Part shown: positions 43,717-54,086 of the stretch, piece after piece | Numbering within the stretch: position 1 is the first letter of the stretch | Layout of the letters: each line of letters starts with the position of its first letter | The notes under the pieces: generated by a model | Told to the model about the DNA's origin: nothing | Database searches by the model: none | Seen by the model: only the letters and a program-made list of their open reading frames with translations | Position numbers and translations under genes: made by a program | Assembly (NCBI RefSeq): GCF_016461825.1 | Contig: NZ_JAEMNU010000138.1 | Location: 19,682-82,909, forward strand | Origin: Rugamonas violacea | GTDB taxonomy: Bacteria > Pseudomonadota > Gammaproteobacteria > Burkholderiales > Burkholderiaceae_D | Direction: 5' to 3' | DNA length: 63,228 nucleotides

Positions 43717-44772
43717 ATGTTCCAAAATAGCAAACGTGCAGGACGAATCGCCGCCATCTTGTGTGGCACCACGATATTTACCGCTTGCAGCACGCCCAGC
43801 GTCAACAAGCTGCCGACCAATGCCTCGTCCAACATCACCGCCCTGGTCGGCGCCGCCCAGGATGCCCAGCGGGCCAGCGACGCGCTCGGTTGGGGCCGCA
43901 CGGTGACCCTGCAACAAATCGGCGGCACCGCCGACGAGCTTGCCGCCTTCACTGCCGCCGTTTGCACTCCACCGTTCTACTCGGCGGTAATTGCCGCCAA
44001 GGTGTTTCAAGCCTACAACGAACAAATCAGCGCCCTGGCAGCGGCGCCCGAGGCATCGCTCGGCGCCTCGATTCGCAATATTCGCCAGTTGGACGAGGCC
44101 ATCGCCGACATCAAAAAGGCCAAGGCGGCGCCAACGGACTATGCCGCGCTGCAGGCGGAATTGACAAAAAAATGCGGGCCGCGAGTGAAGCAAGACCTCG
44201 CCTTCACCGGCCAACTGCAACCCTCGGCGATCCCGCTTCTGCCGGCGGTGGACGCGCTGCTGGCCCTGCTGGCGATTCCGGCGAAGATCGCCCAGATTGC
44301 GGAAACCCAAAAGCGAGCGGAGGCGGTCAAAGTCTACGTCACTGCGCACGAAGCGGAAATCACCCGGGCCCTGGACTTGCTGGGGAAAGAGCGCGGCTTC
44401 GAGACGGCGATTCAAGCGACGCGGACCTATTATGCGCGCCGCGCCTTTGGCCACTACCTCGATCTCGCCGCCTACCGGGCCAACCCGACCTTGCGGATTC
44501 CCTCGCCGCAGCTGAACGCGGCGGACGCCTACACGCAATTTGTGGTGCGCTACGTCAAACTGCAGAACGTGTCGGGCACCGCGCTGATAGAAGATCCAAA
44601 CGAAGGACTGCGGGTATCGTATGCCGCCTTCATCAAGGCGGCCAGGGAACCGAATGCGGACCCCTTGAACGCGCTGGACAACTTCTTGATCGCGCTCCAG
44701 AACATTTCCGACCTGGGCAGCGCGGTGGGCGACTACAAGGCGGCCTTGGTTGATGTTTCCGCCAGCAATTGA
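43717..44772 (+). CDS. hypothetical lipoprotein
   Basis: A 351-residue protein with a lipoprotein signal (FTACSTPS, Cys about 24). The rest is mostly helical and Ala-rich, with hydrophobic stretches around 175-195 (AIPLLPAVDALLALLAIPA). Two further cysteines (AAVCTPP, KKCGPR) may form a disulphide. ACGGAGGATCT gives a strong ribosome-binding site before the ATG at 43717; the in-frame start at 43633 would destroy the lipobox. I recognise no family. It is alone between divergent and convergent neighbours. Confidence 0.8.
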   Translation: MFQNSKRAGRIAAILCGTTIFTACSTPSVNKLPTNASSNITALVGAAQDAQRASDALGWGRTVTLQQIGGTADELAAFTAAVCTPPFYSAVIAAKVFQAYNEQISALAAAPEASLGASIRNIRQLDEAIADIKKAKAAPTDYAALQAELTKKCGPRVKQDLAFTGQLQPSAIPLLPAVDALLALLAIPAKIAQIAETQKRAEAVKVYVTAHEAEITRALDLLGKERGFETAIQATRTYYARRAFGHYLDLAAYRANPTLRIPSPQLNAADAYTQFVVRYVKLQNVSGTALIEDPNEGLRVSYAAFIKAAREPNADPLNALDNFLIALQNISDLGSAVGDYKAALVDVSASN

Positions 44773-44935
44773 CGAGCAAGCACGTCACGCGCTTGCCGGC
44801 GGGCACGCTCAGGGACGCGCTCAAGCAGCAGCTCAAACTGTCCAATGAGCAGCCGAAAAATAGTGCCGAACGACGCGCGCCGAACGGTGGCGGCCATGCC
44901 GGCCGCCGCCGCGCCGCGCCGCGCCGTTTCGCCGT

Positions 44936-47074
44936 TTACTCGACCGCGATGGCCAGGTCGCGGCCCTGGGTGGCGACGTTGCCGGCATAGTCGGCCGCCA
45001 GGATGCGCAGCGTGTAATTGCCCGGCGCCAGGTCGGCCACCCGCCACATGCCCGGCGTGACGCGGCCGGCCAGCATCTGGTTGTTCAACGCATAGACGAA
45101 GCGCGTCTCCTTGCTGCCGTGCACGGTGATGCCGCTGCTGGCGGCGTAGGCCAGCTTGACCGCCTCCGAATTGCGCGGCAAGCGGTCGTACTGTTGCATG
45201 ACGCGCGGCTGCTCGAAGCCGGCCAGCGGACTGCCGTCGGCCGCCAACACTTGGTAGCCGAGCTTGTAGAGGCCCAGCCGGCGCCGCGCCTGGTTGCCGT
45301 CGACCAGGTCGAAAGCGTCCACCGCGATGGCCACCTCGCCCAGACTGCGCGCCACGGCCAGCCGGCCACCCTGCTTGCGCTGCAACTCGCGTCCGCCGCC
45401 GTCGCTCAGGGCGATGCTGTGGATCTGCGGCGCCACCGTGTCGCGCATGCCGATGAATGGCAGGCTGAGCGGATTGAGATCGTCGCCGTTCGGGCTGTAG
45501 TCCAGATGCACGTGGGCCATGCGGTTGACCGTGCCCAGCGTGTCGCCGCTGTCGAAACGGGTGCCGCGCTTGACGCGGATGCGGCCCGGCTTGCCGCTCT
45601 CGTCGGCCAGCAGTTGGAAACGGCCGTCGAGCGGCTCGTCCTTGGCGTTGCGGCCGACCCGCATGTGGATGTAGGCCAGGCTGTCGATGGCCAAGCCCTC
45701 GCTGAGGCCGCCGAAAGCCCAGTTCGGCAAGGGGTCGCGCACCTTGGCGGCGGCCACCGCCAGCACCGGCGCGCCGACGGCCGCCTGCACGTCCAGCCCG
45801 GCATGGAAATGGTCGCGGCTCTCGCCGTCGAAGTTGCCGCGCACCTCGCCCATCAACCCGACCACCTCGTGCACCTGCTGTTGCGGCTTGACCGGCCACA
45901 ACATCGGCTGGGCCCAGACCGGCGCGGCCGGCACCGGTGCCGCCGCCGCCACCTGACCCGGCCGGGGCGGCGCGATGTGGTGCACACGGAAGGTCGCCGC
46001 GTCGCTGAGGTACAAGGAACCGTCCGGCGCCAGCGCCATGCCGCGCGGCGCGTACAAGCGCACCGTGCCGTCGCCGCCATAGCCGGGCTCGGCCGGATGG
46101 TCGACGTCGACCAGCGCGGCCGCCTCGGCGCCCGGCGCCAGCTGGGCCACGGCGCCGTGGCCGCCGCTGGCCACGTAGATCACGCCGTCGTGCGTGACCG
46201 CCAGCGCCATCGGCCGGCGCAGCAGGGATTCGCGGTCCTTCTTGTCGGCGCCGGCGACGGTGCTGACCTGGCCGTTGACGCCCAGGGTCAGCTTGCGCAG
46301 CGCGTTGTTCTGCGTATCGGCGATCAACAGCTCGCCGTTCGGCGTCAAGGCCAGCGCGCACGGCGTGTCGAACAGCGACTGCGCCGCCGGTCCGTCGGCC
46401 AGGCCCGGACGGGCGCCGCCGGCGATGGTGCTGACCGTGCCGTCCGGCGCGATGCGGCGGATGCGGTCGTTGTAGGTGTCGGCCACGTAGACCACGCCGG
46501 CGGCGTCCACCGCCACGCCCAGCGGGCCGTTGAACTGCGCCTGCGCGCCCTTGCCGTCGCGGAAGCCGGCCAGGCCGTCGCCGGCCAGCGTGCTGACCTG
46601 GCCCTGCGGCGTGATCTTGCGGATGGCGTTGTTGCCGGTGTCGGCCACGTAGAGGTTGCCGGCGCCATCGATGGCCAGGCCGGACGGCGTGTTGAAGGCG
46701 GCGGCCGCGCCGCCGCCCTCGGCATAGCCCTCGGTCGAACCGGCGACGCTGCTGACCGTGCCGTCCGGGGCGATCTTGCGGATGCGGTTGTTGCCGCCGG
46801 CGTCGGCCACGTACAGGTTGCCGGCGCGGTCGAGCACCACGCCGAAGGGGTCGGCGAAGCGCGCCTTGGCGCCCTCCTCGCCGCCGGAGCTGCCGTCGCC
46901 GGCCAGGGTGGCGACGCGCGCCGGCCACAGGCGGACGGTGGCGATTTTGTCGACGGCGGCGGCCGGGGCGGCTTGCTCGCCGTGCGGGGCGATGGAATAG
47001 GCGACGACGCCGCCGACCAGCGCGCCGGCCACGGCCAGCGCCGCGATGCTGAGCTTGAATTGAATTGGGGTCAC
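44936..47074 (-). CDS. NHL beta-propeller protein fused to an M23-type peptidase domain
   Basis: A 712-residue protein starting at GTG 47074 (best guess; no good ribosome-binding site). One transmembrane helix (about 8-28) anchors it facing the periplasm. Residues about 50-385 hold six NHL-type repeats with the recurring pattern NLYVADTGNNAIRKI, a beta-propeller. After a Pro/Ala linker, DHFHAGLDV (HxxxD) and, about 90 residues on, MAHVHLDY (HxH) supply the zinc ligands of LytM/M23 metallopeptidases. The rest is a beta-rich tail. M23 enzymes cut peptidoglycan cross-bridges; the propeller may bind wall or ligand. The fusion is unusual. Confidence 0.82.
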   Translation of the reverse strand: MTPIQFKLSIAALAVAGALVGGVVAYSIAPHGEQAAPAAAVDKIATVRLWPARVATLAGDGSSGGEEGAKARFADPFGVVLDRAGNLYVADAGGNNRIRKIAPDGTVSSVAGSTEGYAEGGGAAAAFNTPSGLAIDGAGNLYVADTGNNAIRKITPQGQVSTLAGDGLAGFRDGKGAQAQFNGPLGVAVDAAGVVYVADTYNDRIRRIAPDGTVSTIAGGARPGLADGPAAQSLFDTPCALALTPNGELLIADTQNNALRKLTLGVNGQVSTVAGADKKDRESLLRRPMALAVTHDGVIYVASGGHGAVAQLAPGAEAAALVDVDHPAEPGYGGDGTVRLYAPRGMALAPDGSLYLSDAATFRVHHIAPPRPGQVAAAAPVPAAPVWAQPMLWPVKPQQQVHEVVGLMGEVRGNFDGESRDHFHAGLDVQAAVGAPVLAVAAAKVRDPLPNWAFGGLSEGLAIDSLAYIHMRVGRNAKDEPLDGRFQLLADESGKPGRIRVKRGTRFDSGDTLGTVNRMAHVHLDYSPNGDDLNPLSLPFIGMRDTVAPQIHSIALSDGGGRELQRKQGGRLAVARSLGEVAIAVDAFDLVDGNQARRRLGLYKLGYQVLAADGSPLAGFEQPRVMQQYDRLPRNSEAVKLAYAASSGITVHGSKETRFVYALNNQMLAGRVTPGMWRVADLAPGNYTLRILAADYAGNVATQGRDLAIAVE

Positions 47075-47427
47075 TAGCCTGGGCCTGGTGGTTGTTTTAA
47101 CGACGGGCAGCTTACCCGATTCAGCGCTCGGTAACAATGCCGCGCGCCGAGCAAGAGCGCCGGCGTGCCGGAGCAATCGCGGCGCCCCGGCGCAGGGCGC
47201 CACAAGCGCGTCCGCCGGGAGTAAAACGCAGTCCTCCAGGCCGGCTCGGGCGGCCAGGTCGCGTTGACATCCGCCCCCGCCACATGATGTTGCAAAATCG
47301 CATTACCTGCCTGACTACCTTTCCAGCAATAGCGGATTTTGGGAGGATAATACCTGCTTACGCTTTGGCGGACCGCACCTTGATAGCGACAGCGCAGTGG
47401 CGTCTCGCTCCCGCAGGAGGAAATTGC
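47075..47427. other. 353-bp divergent intergenic region
   Basis: No gene is visible. The left half is GC-rich; the right half (47275-47370) is AT-richer and holds likely promoter DNA for the REC-TPR gene. TTGACA at 47264-47269 has no good -10 at standard spacing. GCAGGAGGAAATTGC just before 47428 is a strong ribosome-binding site. Confidence 0.4.
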
Positions 47428-49133
47428 ATGGATCACATGATTGCCCGTAGCGCGCCCAGCGCGTCGACCACCGCGTCCGTCAACTGGGCCGACAAGCACT
47501 ACTTGTTGATCGACGATTGCTCCGGCATCCGCAAGTTGCTGCGCGAGAGCTTGCGCAATATGGGCGCCAAGTATATCGACCAGGCGTCGGACGGCGCCGA
47601 AGCCATCGCCATGCTGACCAACAAGCGCTACGACATCGTGCTGTGCGACTATCATCTCGACGAAGGCCGGAATGGCCAGCAGATCCTGGAAGAGGCGCGC
47701 AGCAAAAATACGCTCATGCCCAGCGCCATGTTCATCATGGTGTCGGCCGAGAAAGGCGCGGAGAATGTGATTGGCACGGCGGAACATCTGCCCGACGCCT
47801 ACCTGATCAAACCCATCACCGAAGGCATCCTCACCACCCGCCTGAATCGTTTGTGGAAAAAAAACAGGTTTTCAAAAATATCGACCAGGCTTACGCCATG
47901 CACGACTATGCCGGCGCCGCCATGCTGTGCGACTTCCAGATCGCCGGCAACAGTCTGTACGAAAATGATCTGCTGCGCATGAAGGCCAGCCTGCTGCTCA
48001 AATGCGGCGAACGGAATGAGGCCCGCGCCATCTACGAGCACATCCTGCTGGCGCGGGAATTCACCTGGGCCAAGGTGGGTCTGGCGAAAATCCTGCTGCA
48101 GGACGGCGAACACCTCCTGGCCTGCCAGATGTTCCAGGAAGTCATCGCCGAGAACCCGCTCTATCTCGACGCCTACGACCAGCTGGCCGCCGCCCACAAG
48201 TGCCTGGGCCAGTCAGAACAGGCCTGCGGTGTGCTGGAAAGGGCGGCCAAGCTGTCCCCCAATTCCGTGCTCCGGCAAAAAGGGTTGGGCGAAGTGTCCC
48301 TGCGACTGGGCGACGTGACGATGGCCGAAAAAGCCTTCCGCAAATGCATCACCGTGGGCGAGCACTCGATCAATAGGACCTCAGATCCTTATTTCGGGCT
48401 GGCGCGGGTCTGCGGTCTCAAACAGTCGCCGCAAGAGGCCATGCAGATTCTGGCGACGGTGCAGAAGAAGTTTTCCGGCGGATCGAGCCAGTTGCGCGCC
48501 AGGATCACGGAGGGCCTGATCTACCTGGACAACGGCGATGCACACCGGGCCCGCGCCATCGGGCAGGAACTCGAAGCCATGCTGGCCGCCGCCAGCGCCG
48601 CCGACCTGCCGGAACCGAACACCTGCATGGATATCGCCACCCTGCTGTTCGAAGTGGGCGGCAAGGAGCCCGCAGTCAAACTGCTCTACTACACCATCCA
48701 GAACAACGACAACGTCAAGGCCATCAGCGACGAGGTGCAGAAAGTCTTTGATTATGTGGGCATGCCCGACGAGGGCGCGGCGATGATCGCGGCCGCCCGC
48801 AAAGAAGTGACCGAGATCATGAACCAAGGCGTGCTGCTGTGGAAGACCGACCGGCTGGAGGAAGCGGTCGAATGGATGCGCGCGGAGCGGAAAAAATTGC
48901 CGGGCAATTTACGTGTCCTGCTCAACACGGCGCAAATCCTGATCTCGCACGTGCAGAAGCGCGGCTACGACCCCAGCCTGGCGATTGAGGCGGCCGAGGT
49001 CCTGGCCCAGGTCAGCAAGGTAGCGCCCGGCCTGCCCCGGCATGTGGAACTCCACGAACAGCTGGCGACGCTGGGTGCCGATACCGGCGCCGGACTTGGG
49101 CGACGTGCCGTCCCCAATCCGACCGGCGACTAG
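47428..49133 (+). CDS. REC-TPR response regulator, split by a -1 frameshift at A8
   Basis: Residues 1-143 are a CheY-like receiver (LLIDDCSG, acceptor D74 in VLCDYHLDEG, Lys in LIKPITEG). The frame then changes at eight A residues (47857-47864): frame 0 runs on only to a stop at 47982 (184 aa), while the -1 frame continues from KKQVFKNIDQAY through about 420 residues of TPR helices to 49133. Together they make the usual REC-TPR protein of about 567 residues. The junction contains A-AAA-AAC in phase, a canonical -1 slippery heptamer. Possible explanations are programmed frameshifting, transcriptional slippage, a real mutation or a base-calling error. The downstream part has normal GC-rich codon use and no other stop, so it is not decayed. 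Confidence 0.8.
47859..47865 (+). promoter_or_regulatory. slippery heptamer A-AAA-AAC inside an A8 run
   Basis: In the receiver frame the codons are TGG AAA AAA AAC, so the heptamer is correctly phased for a -1 tandem slip, giving Trp-Lys-Lys-Lys-Gln. A run of eight A residues is also long enough for RNA polymerase slippage. No obvious strong hairpin follows at the usual 5-9 nt spacing. Confidence 0.6.
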
Positions 49134-49193
49134 AAGACTATGGCGCTGATCGGGCATCCGCGGGTAGCGACGGGAAAAATGCAGCTTGCCGCA

Positions 49194-52100
49194 CTAGCCA
49201 TGCAATCGGCCGCGCGACAGGCCGGCGCGCAGCCGTTGCCACAGCCTCAAGCGCGCCTTGACGGCGTAGGCTCGGCTGGCCGGAACGTGCAGGCGCACTT
49301 GCGTGCCGCCCGCCGGTGGACTGCCGAACTCGATGCCGGCGGAGATGCTGGCGGCGCGCTCGCGCATGCCGACCAGGCCCCAGTGGCCGGCCTTGCCGCC
49401 GGCTTGGCGCACCTCCGGCGCGATGCCGCGGCCGTCGTCGCGCACCAGCAGACTCAGCCGATCGGCGCCGTAGTCGAGCTCCAGCTCGATGTGCCGCGCG
49501 CCGGCGTGCCGGTAGGCGTTGCACAAGGCCTCATGGCCGATGAAGTAGATCTCCTCGGCGGCGCGTTCGCGCAGCGGCCGCGCCTGGCCCGTCGCGCGCA
49601 AGCTGAAGGGCACGCCGAACTGGTTTTCGAACACCGCGCCGAGTTGCCCCAAGGCCGGGCCGAGATCGAAGCCGGACACCATGCTGCGGCGCAGGCCCAT
49701 GACCGTGTCGCGGCCCTCGCTCATCACCGTGTCGGCCTGCACCAGCACCGCCTCCATGCGCGCCCGCGTGTCGCTGCCGGCCGGCAGCTTGCGGTTGACG
49801 CCCTGGAACAGCAGGATCAAACCCTGCACGCTCTGCAACAGGCTGTCGTGCAGGGCGCGGGCGATGCGCTCGCGTTCGCGCAGGCGCTCCTTCAGCAGCG
49901 CGTTCATGCCGCGCACCACCTGGCGCATGCGCAGCGCGTACAGCACATAGCCTAGGCCGCCGACGGCGCCCAGGCACAGCAGATAAAACCAGACCGTTTG
50001 CGTGAAACGCGGCGTCACCTCGAAGTTCAGCGTGGCGCCCGCCTCGTTCCACACGCCGTCCTCGTTGGCGGCCTTGACGGCGAAGCGATAGTACCCCGGC
50101 GCCAGATTGTCGTATGACACCGAGCGCGCCAGGCCGGCCTGCTGCCACGCCGTGTCGACGCCCTCCAGCCGATAGCGCAGTTGCAACTGCTCCGGGCTGG
50201 TCAGCCCCAGCGCCGCGAAACGGATGTTCAGCCGGCCGCTCCCCGACACCAGCCGCACCGCGCGATCGAGCCGGTAGCGCTGCCCGTCGACGGCCAGGTC
50301 GACGATCTGCACCGGCGGCGCCAGGCGATTGCGGTACAAGCGCCGCGGATCGACGCTGCCGATGCCCTCGGTGCCGACAAACCACAGCCGGCCACCGGCG
50401 TCGAAAGCGATATTCGGCGTGCCCAGCCAGATGCTCGCCGTGCCGGGATAGCCGTCCATGACGGCAAAGGTTTCGAAGCGCAGCGGCGTGCGCGGGTCGG
50501 CCATGCTGGCGCGCCAATCGGCCGCCGCGACGCGCAACAAGCCCCTGCCGGCATTGATCCAGCGCTCGCCGGTGGCGGCCACGGCGATGCCGCCGATGTT
50601 GCTCAGCGCGTCGGGATCGTCGCCGCGCAAGGGCTCGAAGCGGCCCTGGCGCAACACCGCGCTGCCGTCGTTGCCCGACACCAGCACGCCATCGCGGGTA
50701 TCGATGTAGCGCAGGGCGCCCAGGTTGAGGCCCTCGGCCGCTCCGTAGCGCTCGGTCTTGCCGTCCTTGAAGCGCCACAGTTCGCCGTTGCGGTAGCTGA
50801 ACCACATGCCGCCGTCCGGCGCCGACGCCATATAGCTCTCCTTGGCGGGCAGGCCATAGTCGGCGAACGGCCGCCATGCGCCGTCGACGTGGCGGAACGA
50901 GCCACAGCCGCCGACGCCGACCCAGGTCGAGTCGAAGTCCTCGACGATGCGGTTGACACGCACGTGGCTGGTGCCGGCGCAGGCCGGCGGCATGGGCAGC
51001 AACACGGTGCGCCCCTGCCGCCGCCGCTCGATGCCGCGCGGCGTGGCGGTGAAGATGGCGCCATCGCGCCCGCTGTTGATCAGGCTGCGCGCACCGTGGC
51101 GCAAGGCCGGCGGCGCGGCGCCGGTGGAGATGGCCCACACACCGTCCATGTTTTCGGCGCCGACCTGGATGGTGCCGCCGTCATCGGCCGCCAGGCTCAA
51201 GTACTCGGCCCCGGCCGGCGGCCGGAGGGTGCGGATTTTGTTGTGGCGGAAGCGCTCCAAGCCCGTGCTCGACATGGCCCAGAGGTTGCCCTCGCGGTCC
51301 TCCAGCAAGCTGGTCAGCGTGACGCTGCTCAGTTGCCAGGCTTGGTCCATGCGCTCGGCCGGCAAGGTGGTGAAGTCGAAGCTGTCGCCGGCCGGGATGT
51401 CCTGCCGCCGGATGCGCACGATGCCGGCCGGCGACAAGACCTGCCACAGATTGCCGTCGGCGTCGAACAGGTTGCCGGTTTGCCGGGTCAAGTAGCGCCG
51501 CGCCTCCACGCGCGGCCGGACCGGACCGGCCGCGGCGGCCGGCACGCTGCGGATCAGATTGCCCTGGCGCACCCACATGCGCCCGTCGGGGGAAAAGAAC
51601 AAGGGCCCGTTCTGCTCCCCCGCCCCATCGAGGACCGCATGGAAGCGCTTGTTCGCGCGGTCCAGCTTGAACCAAAAGCCGTCATTCTGCACCCAGAACT
51701 GACCATACTGGTCCAGGGTGCTTTCCTGGCTGGTCCTCTCGGCCAAGCCCCAAGCGGCGCCGGCCTTGCTCCAGACGCCCTGCGCGTAGTGCATGAGGCC
51801 GGTGCTGGTGGCCACCCACAGGCTGCCGTCGACATCCGGCGTCATCTCGAACACCATCGTGACCTGGCTGCCGCCCTTCACCGTCAGATGGCTGAGTTCG
51901 CCCCGGTGTATTTGACTGACGCCGCCGTCCACGTAGCCGATCAGCAGATCGCCGTCGGGTTTGCCGGTCAGCGTGGAGATGCGTTTGCTCAGCAGGCGTT
52001 GCTGGGTTGGCGATTGATAGCGTTCGAACTACAGGCCGTCGAAGCGGTACAGCCCGGCCTGGGTGCCTATCCACAGCCAGCCGTCGGCCGTCTGGGCCAT

Positions 52101-52283
52101 GCTGGTGATGCCGCTCGGCGCGCCATCCTTCATGCGCCAGGTATCGTGGCGGAAATCCTCCAGGCGCACGTTGGGGTCCAGCGCCCGGGCCGGCCGCGTC
52201 AACAGCAGGCCGAGCAGCAAAAACAGGAAAAGGCAGTGCCAAGGACGCGGCGCCGCGTTGCGGAAGTGGAAATACATTGCCAA
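49194..52283 (-). pseudogene. two-component propeller sensor kinase with an in-frame amber stop
   Basis: The signal peptide and first propeller blade (52283-52032, 84 codons ending GLYRFDGL) are followed by TAG at 52029-52031, and the same frame continues unbroken to 49194 (FERYQSPTQQ... onward). Reading through gives a protein of about 1029 residues: periplasmic beta-propeller blades, a Y_Y_Y-type domain (QLRYRLEGVDTAWQ ... YRFAVKAANEDG), one transmembrane helix, then a HisKA_3 region (ERIARALHDSLLQS) and HATPase (DDGRGI, GLVGMRERA). The usual residue after FDGL is Arg or Gln; CAG to TAG is one substitution. Internal starts (GTG 51932) would give a protein without signal peptide. It is probably a recent pseudogene unless the stop is suppressed or misread. 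No LuxR-type partner lies next to it. Confidence 0.82.
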
Positions 52284-52392
52284 CTGGTCATCCGAAGATG
52301 GTAATAGAAAGCAAAGATTATATTGTGAAATTATTGATTGGGAAATGAATATATGGCGCGATTCCTGCCCGCAGCGCGGGACGGATCGGCTT

Positions 52393-52413
52393 GGAGCGTG
52401 GAGCGTGGAGCGT
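52393..52413. repeat. triplicated GGAGCGT microrepeat
   Basis: Three exact tandem copies of GGAGCGT lie in the non-coding gap between the sensor kinase and the AT-rich island. The gap (52284-52545) otherwise holds a CCCGC-GCGGG hairpin near 52370 and a CCGCTT...AAAGCGG repeat near 52480-52510 at the edge of the island. Confidence 0.6.
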
Positions 52414-52545
52414 AGACAAGATGACGGTCGCCCCTCGGATCAGGCGTTCATCGGTGAACTGGCTGGTGAGCCGGCCTACTGAACTTCCGCTTCCGCCCCA
52501 AAGCGGTCAGTCCTAAATATGCGAAGCTAAACATCTCCACAATCG

Positions 52546-53997
52546 CTACGCAACTTGATGCACATTCCCGATGGACGTATCATCCGATACTTGCACAACT
52601 TGGCAGTTCGGTGGCTCGGGCATTTCAACAAGACCAATCCCTATCAACATAGCTGCTCGGCATTTGGATGCATACTCATCATCTTCTTGACCAGATATAT
52701 ACTTCACTGCTTTAAATAAGCTTGAAGTAGTGACCAAAGCTGTAACCTGAGAAGTTGCGGCCGTAATGCACTTGTCCGTAAACTGAGTCTTACGCTCCGA
52801 TGGCGGAGTAAGTCGGTATCCATTACCAAATAGCACCCCCTTCGCAGGAGCAGTGACTTCTTCCCTTTGCAAATCTTCGTGAATGTTCATCGCCAGTTGT
52901 CTTAGCTTATCCACATTCACCGCTTTCGTATCTTTCCCTTCGGCTTCTCCTAGCAGTCGCCCCTCAGCACATTCAAACACAACATCGAACTCAGAAGCAC
53001 CATCCTTGAATTGCGCAGCGGTAAAACCTAAAGCCTTCAGACCTTCCACAATGGCGGTTTCTAGCGGCATTCCCTTCTCGAATAACAAGGCTCTTGGTGT
53101 GCCTGCCCCATTTACCGCGTCCTGAAGCGCCTCTTTTTCTCGCTGAGCTTCTTCAACTCTTCGTTCTGCCTCTAGTAGTTTAAGCTTCAACACCTGCTCT
53201 TGGGCAAGAATATATGCCGATTCAGCCGCCCAAAGAGGCTCAGGAGTAACCTCTGTTGTGCTTTTCAGCGCCTTGTCCAGATTGCTGACCGTGCTGAGAA
53301 AACGAACGGCGAACTCTTCGGCTTTTGCTGTCCATTTCGCCCCTTCTTCGTCATCGTCCTCAAGAAAGTCGCTTGCGTAGAATTCTACGTCTGGTAAAAG
53401 GACCAATGCACCATTTGAATGCTTGGCACGAATAATCGCTCCTACCGGCTTGTCGCCGTGTTTCGTAGTCAAACATATTCCCGGAATCGTCTTATCAAGT
53501 AGCACCGCATAAGATGAGTTTTCAGAAAATTCGTCCCAGTATGGGGCGAGTATTTCCGCCCCTAGAGTGCTCAGCTTCATTGCCTTGCCATTCGTATTTA
53601 CCGGTTTCAAATCCAGAGGCACCGTTGCGTAATTACTATATAGGTCAACGATGCGCGTCGTCGCGCGATTGCGCCCTGTACCAGAGTGCTGGCGCTGTCC
53701 CGTGTCTACATAGACTTCTTTGATAGCGGAAAGGAAAATGAAAACATTCTTACCGGAGTCGACAGCTTGCTTGATTTCACGACGCCAATGTTCGCATTTC
53801 TCCTTTAGCAAAAATGACGCTGAGTCGCCAAGGCTCGGCTTGCCTTGGTAATAGTCGGTGGAGTACAAACTATCAGAAATATCTGGTCTAAAAAGAATGA
53901 GATCCCAGTCAAGCAACGAGACCTTGGAGTCGAACGCTTCCATCGCAGCATTGTCTGAAGCCAATTCCATACCAACCGTGAGAATCTTCTTGGACAT
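52546..53997 (-). CDS. putative defence-type protein with PD-(D/E)XK nuclease-like domain
   Basis: A 483-residue soluble protein with much lower GC than the core genome. Residues 1-215 look like an alpha/beta (Rossmann- or ThuA/GATase-like) domain (WDLILFRPDIS, GKNVFIFLSA, GALVLLPDVEF). A coiled coil follows at about 255-295. The C-terminal part (about 310-420) has the order expected of a PD-(D/E)XK nuclease: helix ETAIVEGLKALGF, then EFDVVFE (Asp) and LLGEAEGKD (E-x-K) followed by a helix VDKLRQLA. GAGGGC precedes the ATG. It lies 89 bp downstream of the 218-aa gene on the same strand. Function is unknown; DNA cleavage in response to a signal is the inference. Confidence 0.65.
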   Translation of the reverse strand: MSKKILTVGMELASDNAAMEAFDSKVSLLDWDLILFRPDISDSLYSTDYYQGKPSLGDSASFLLKEKCEHWRREIKQAVDSGKNVFIFLSAIKEVYVDTGQRQHSGTGRNRATTRIVDLYSNYATVPLDLKPVNTNGKAMKLSTLGAEILAPYWDEFSENSSYAVLLDKTIPGICLTTKHGDKPVGAIIRAKHSNGALVLLPDVEFYASDFLEDDDEEGAKWTAKAEEFAVRFLSTVSNLDKALKSTTEVTPEPLWAAESAYILAQEQVLKLKLLEAERRVEEAQREKEALQDAVNGAGTPRALLFEKGMPLETAIVEGLKALGFTAAQFKDGASEFDVVFECAEGRLLGEAEGKDTKAVNVDKLRQLAMNIHEDLQREEVTAPAKGVLFGNGYRLTPPSERKTQFTDKCITAATSQVTALVTTSSLFKAVKYISGQEDDEYASKCRAAMLIGIGLVEMPEPPNCQVVQVSDDTSIGNVHQVA

Positions 53998-54086
53998 AGG
54001 TCGCCCTCTGTTGTTATTGATAACTTTATTTCACTATTTATAAAAATCGCATTTGTCGGCTTGTGGTCGAAAGCGCACTACGCACT

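Noticed and set aside
44769..44990. 73-codon plus-strand frame with TTG overlapping the lipoprotein stop by 4 nt
   Set aside because: The first 20 codons look plausible, but the frame degenerates into Arg/Ala-rich sequence and overlaps the NHL-M23 gene end. It has no ribosome-binding site.
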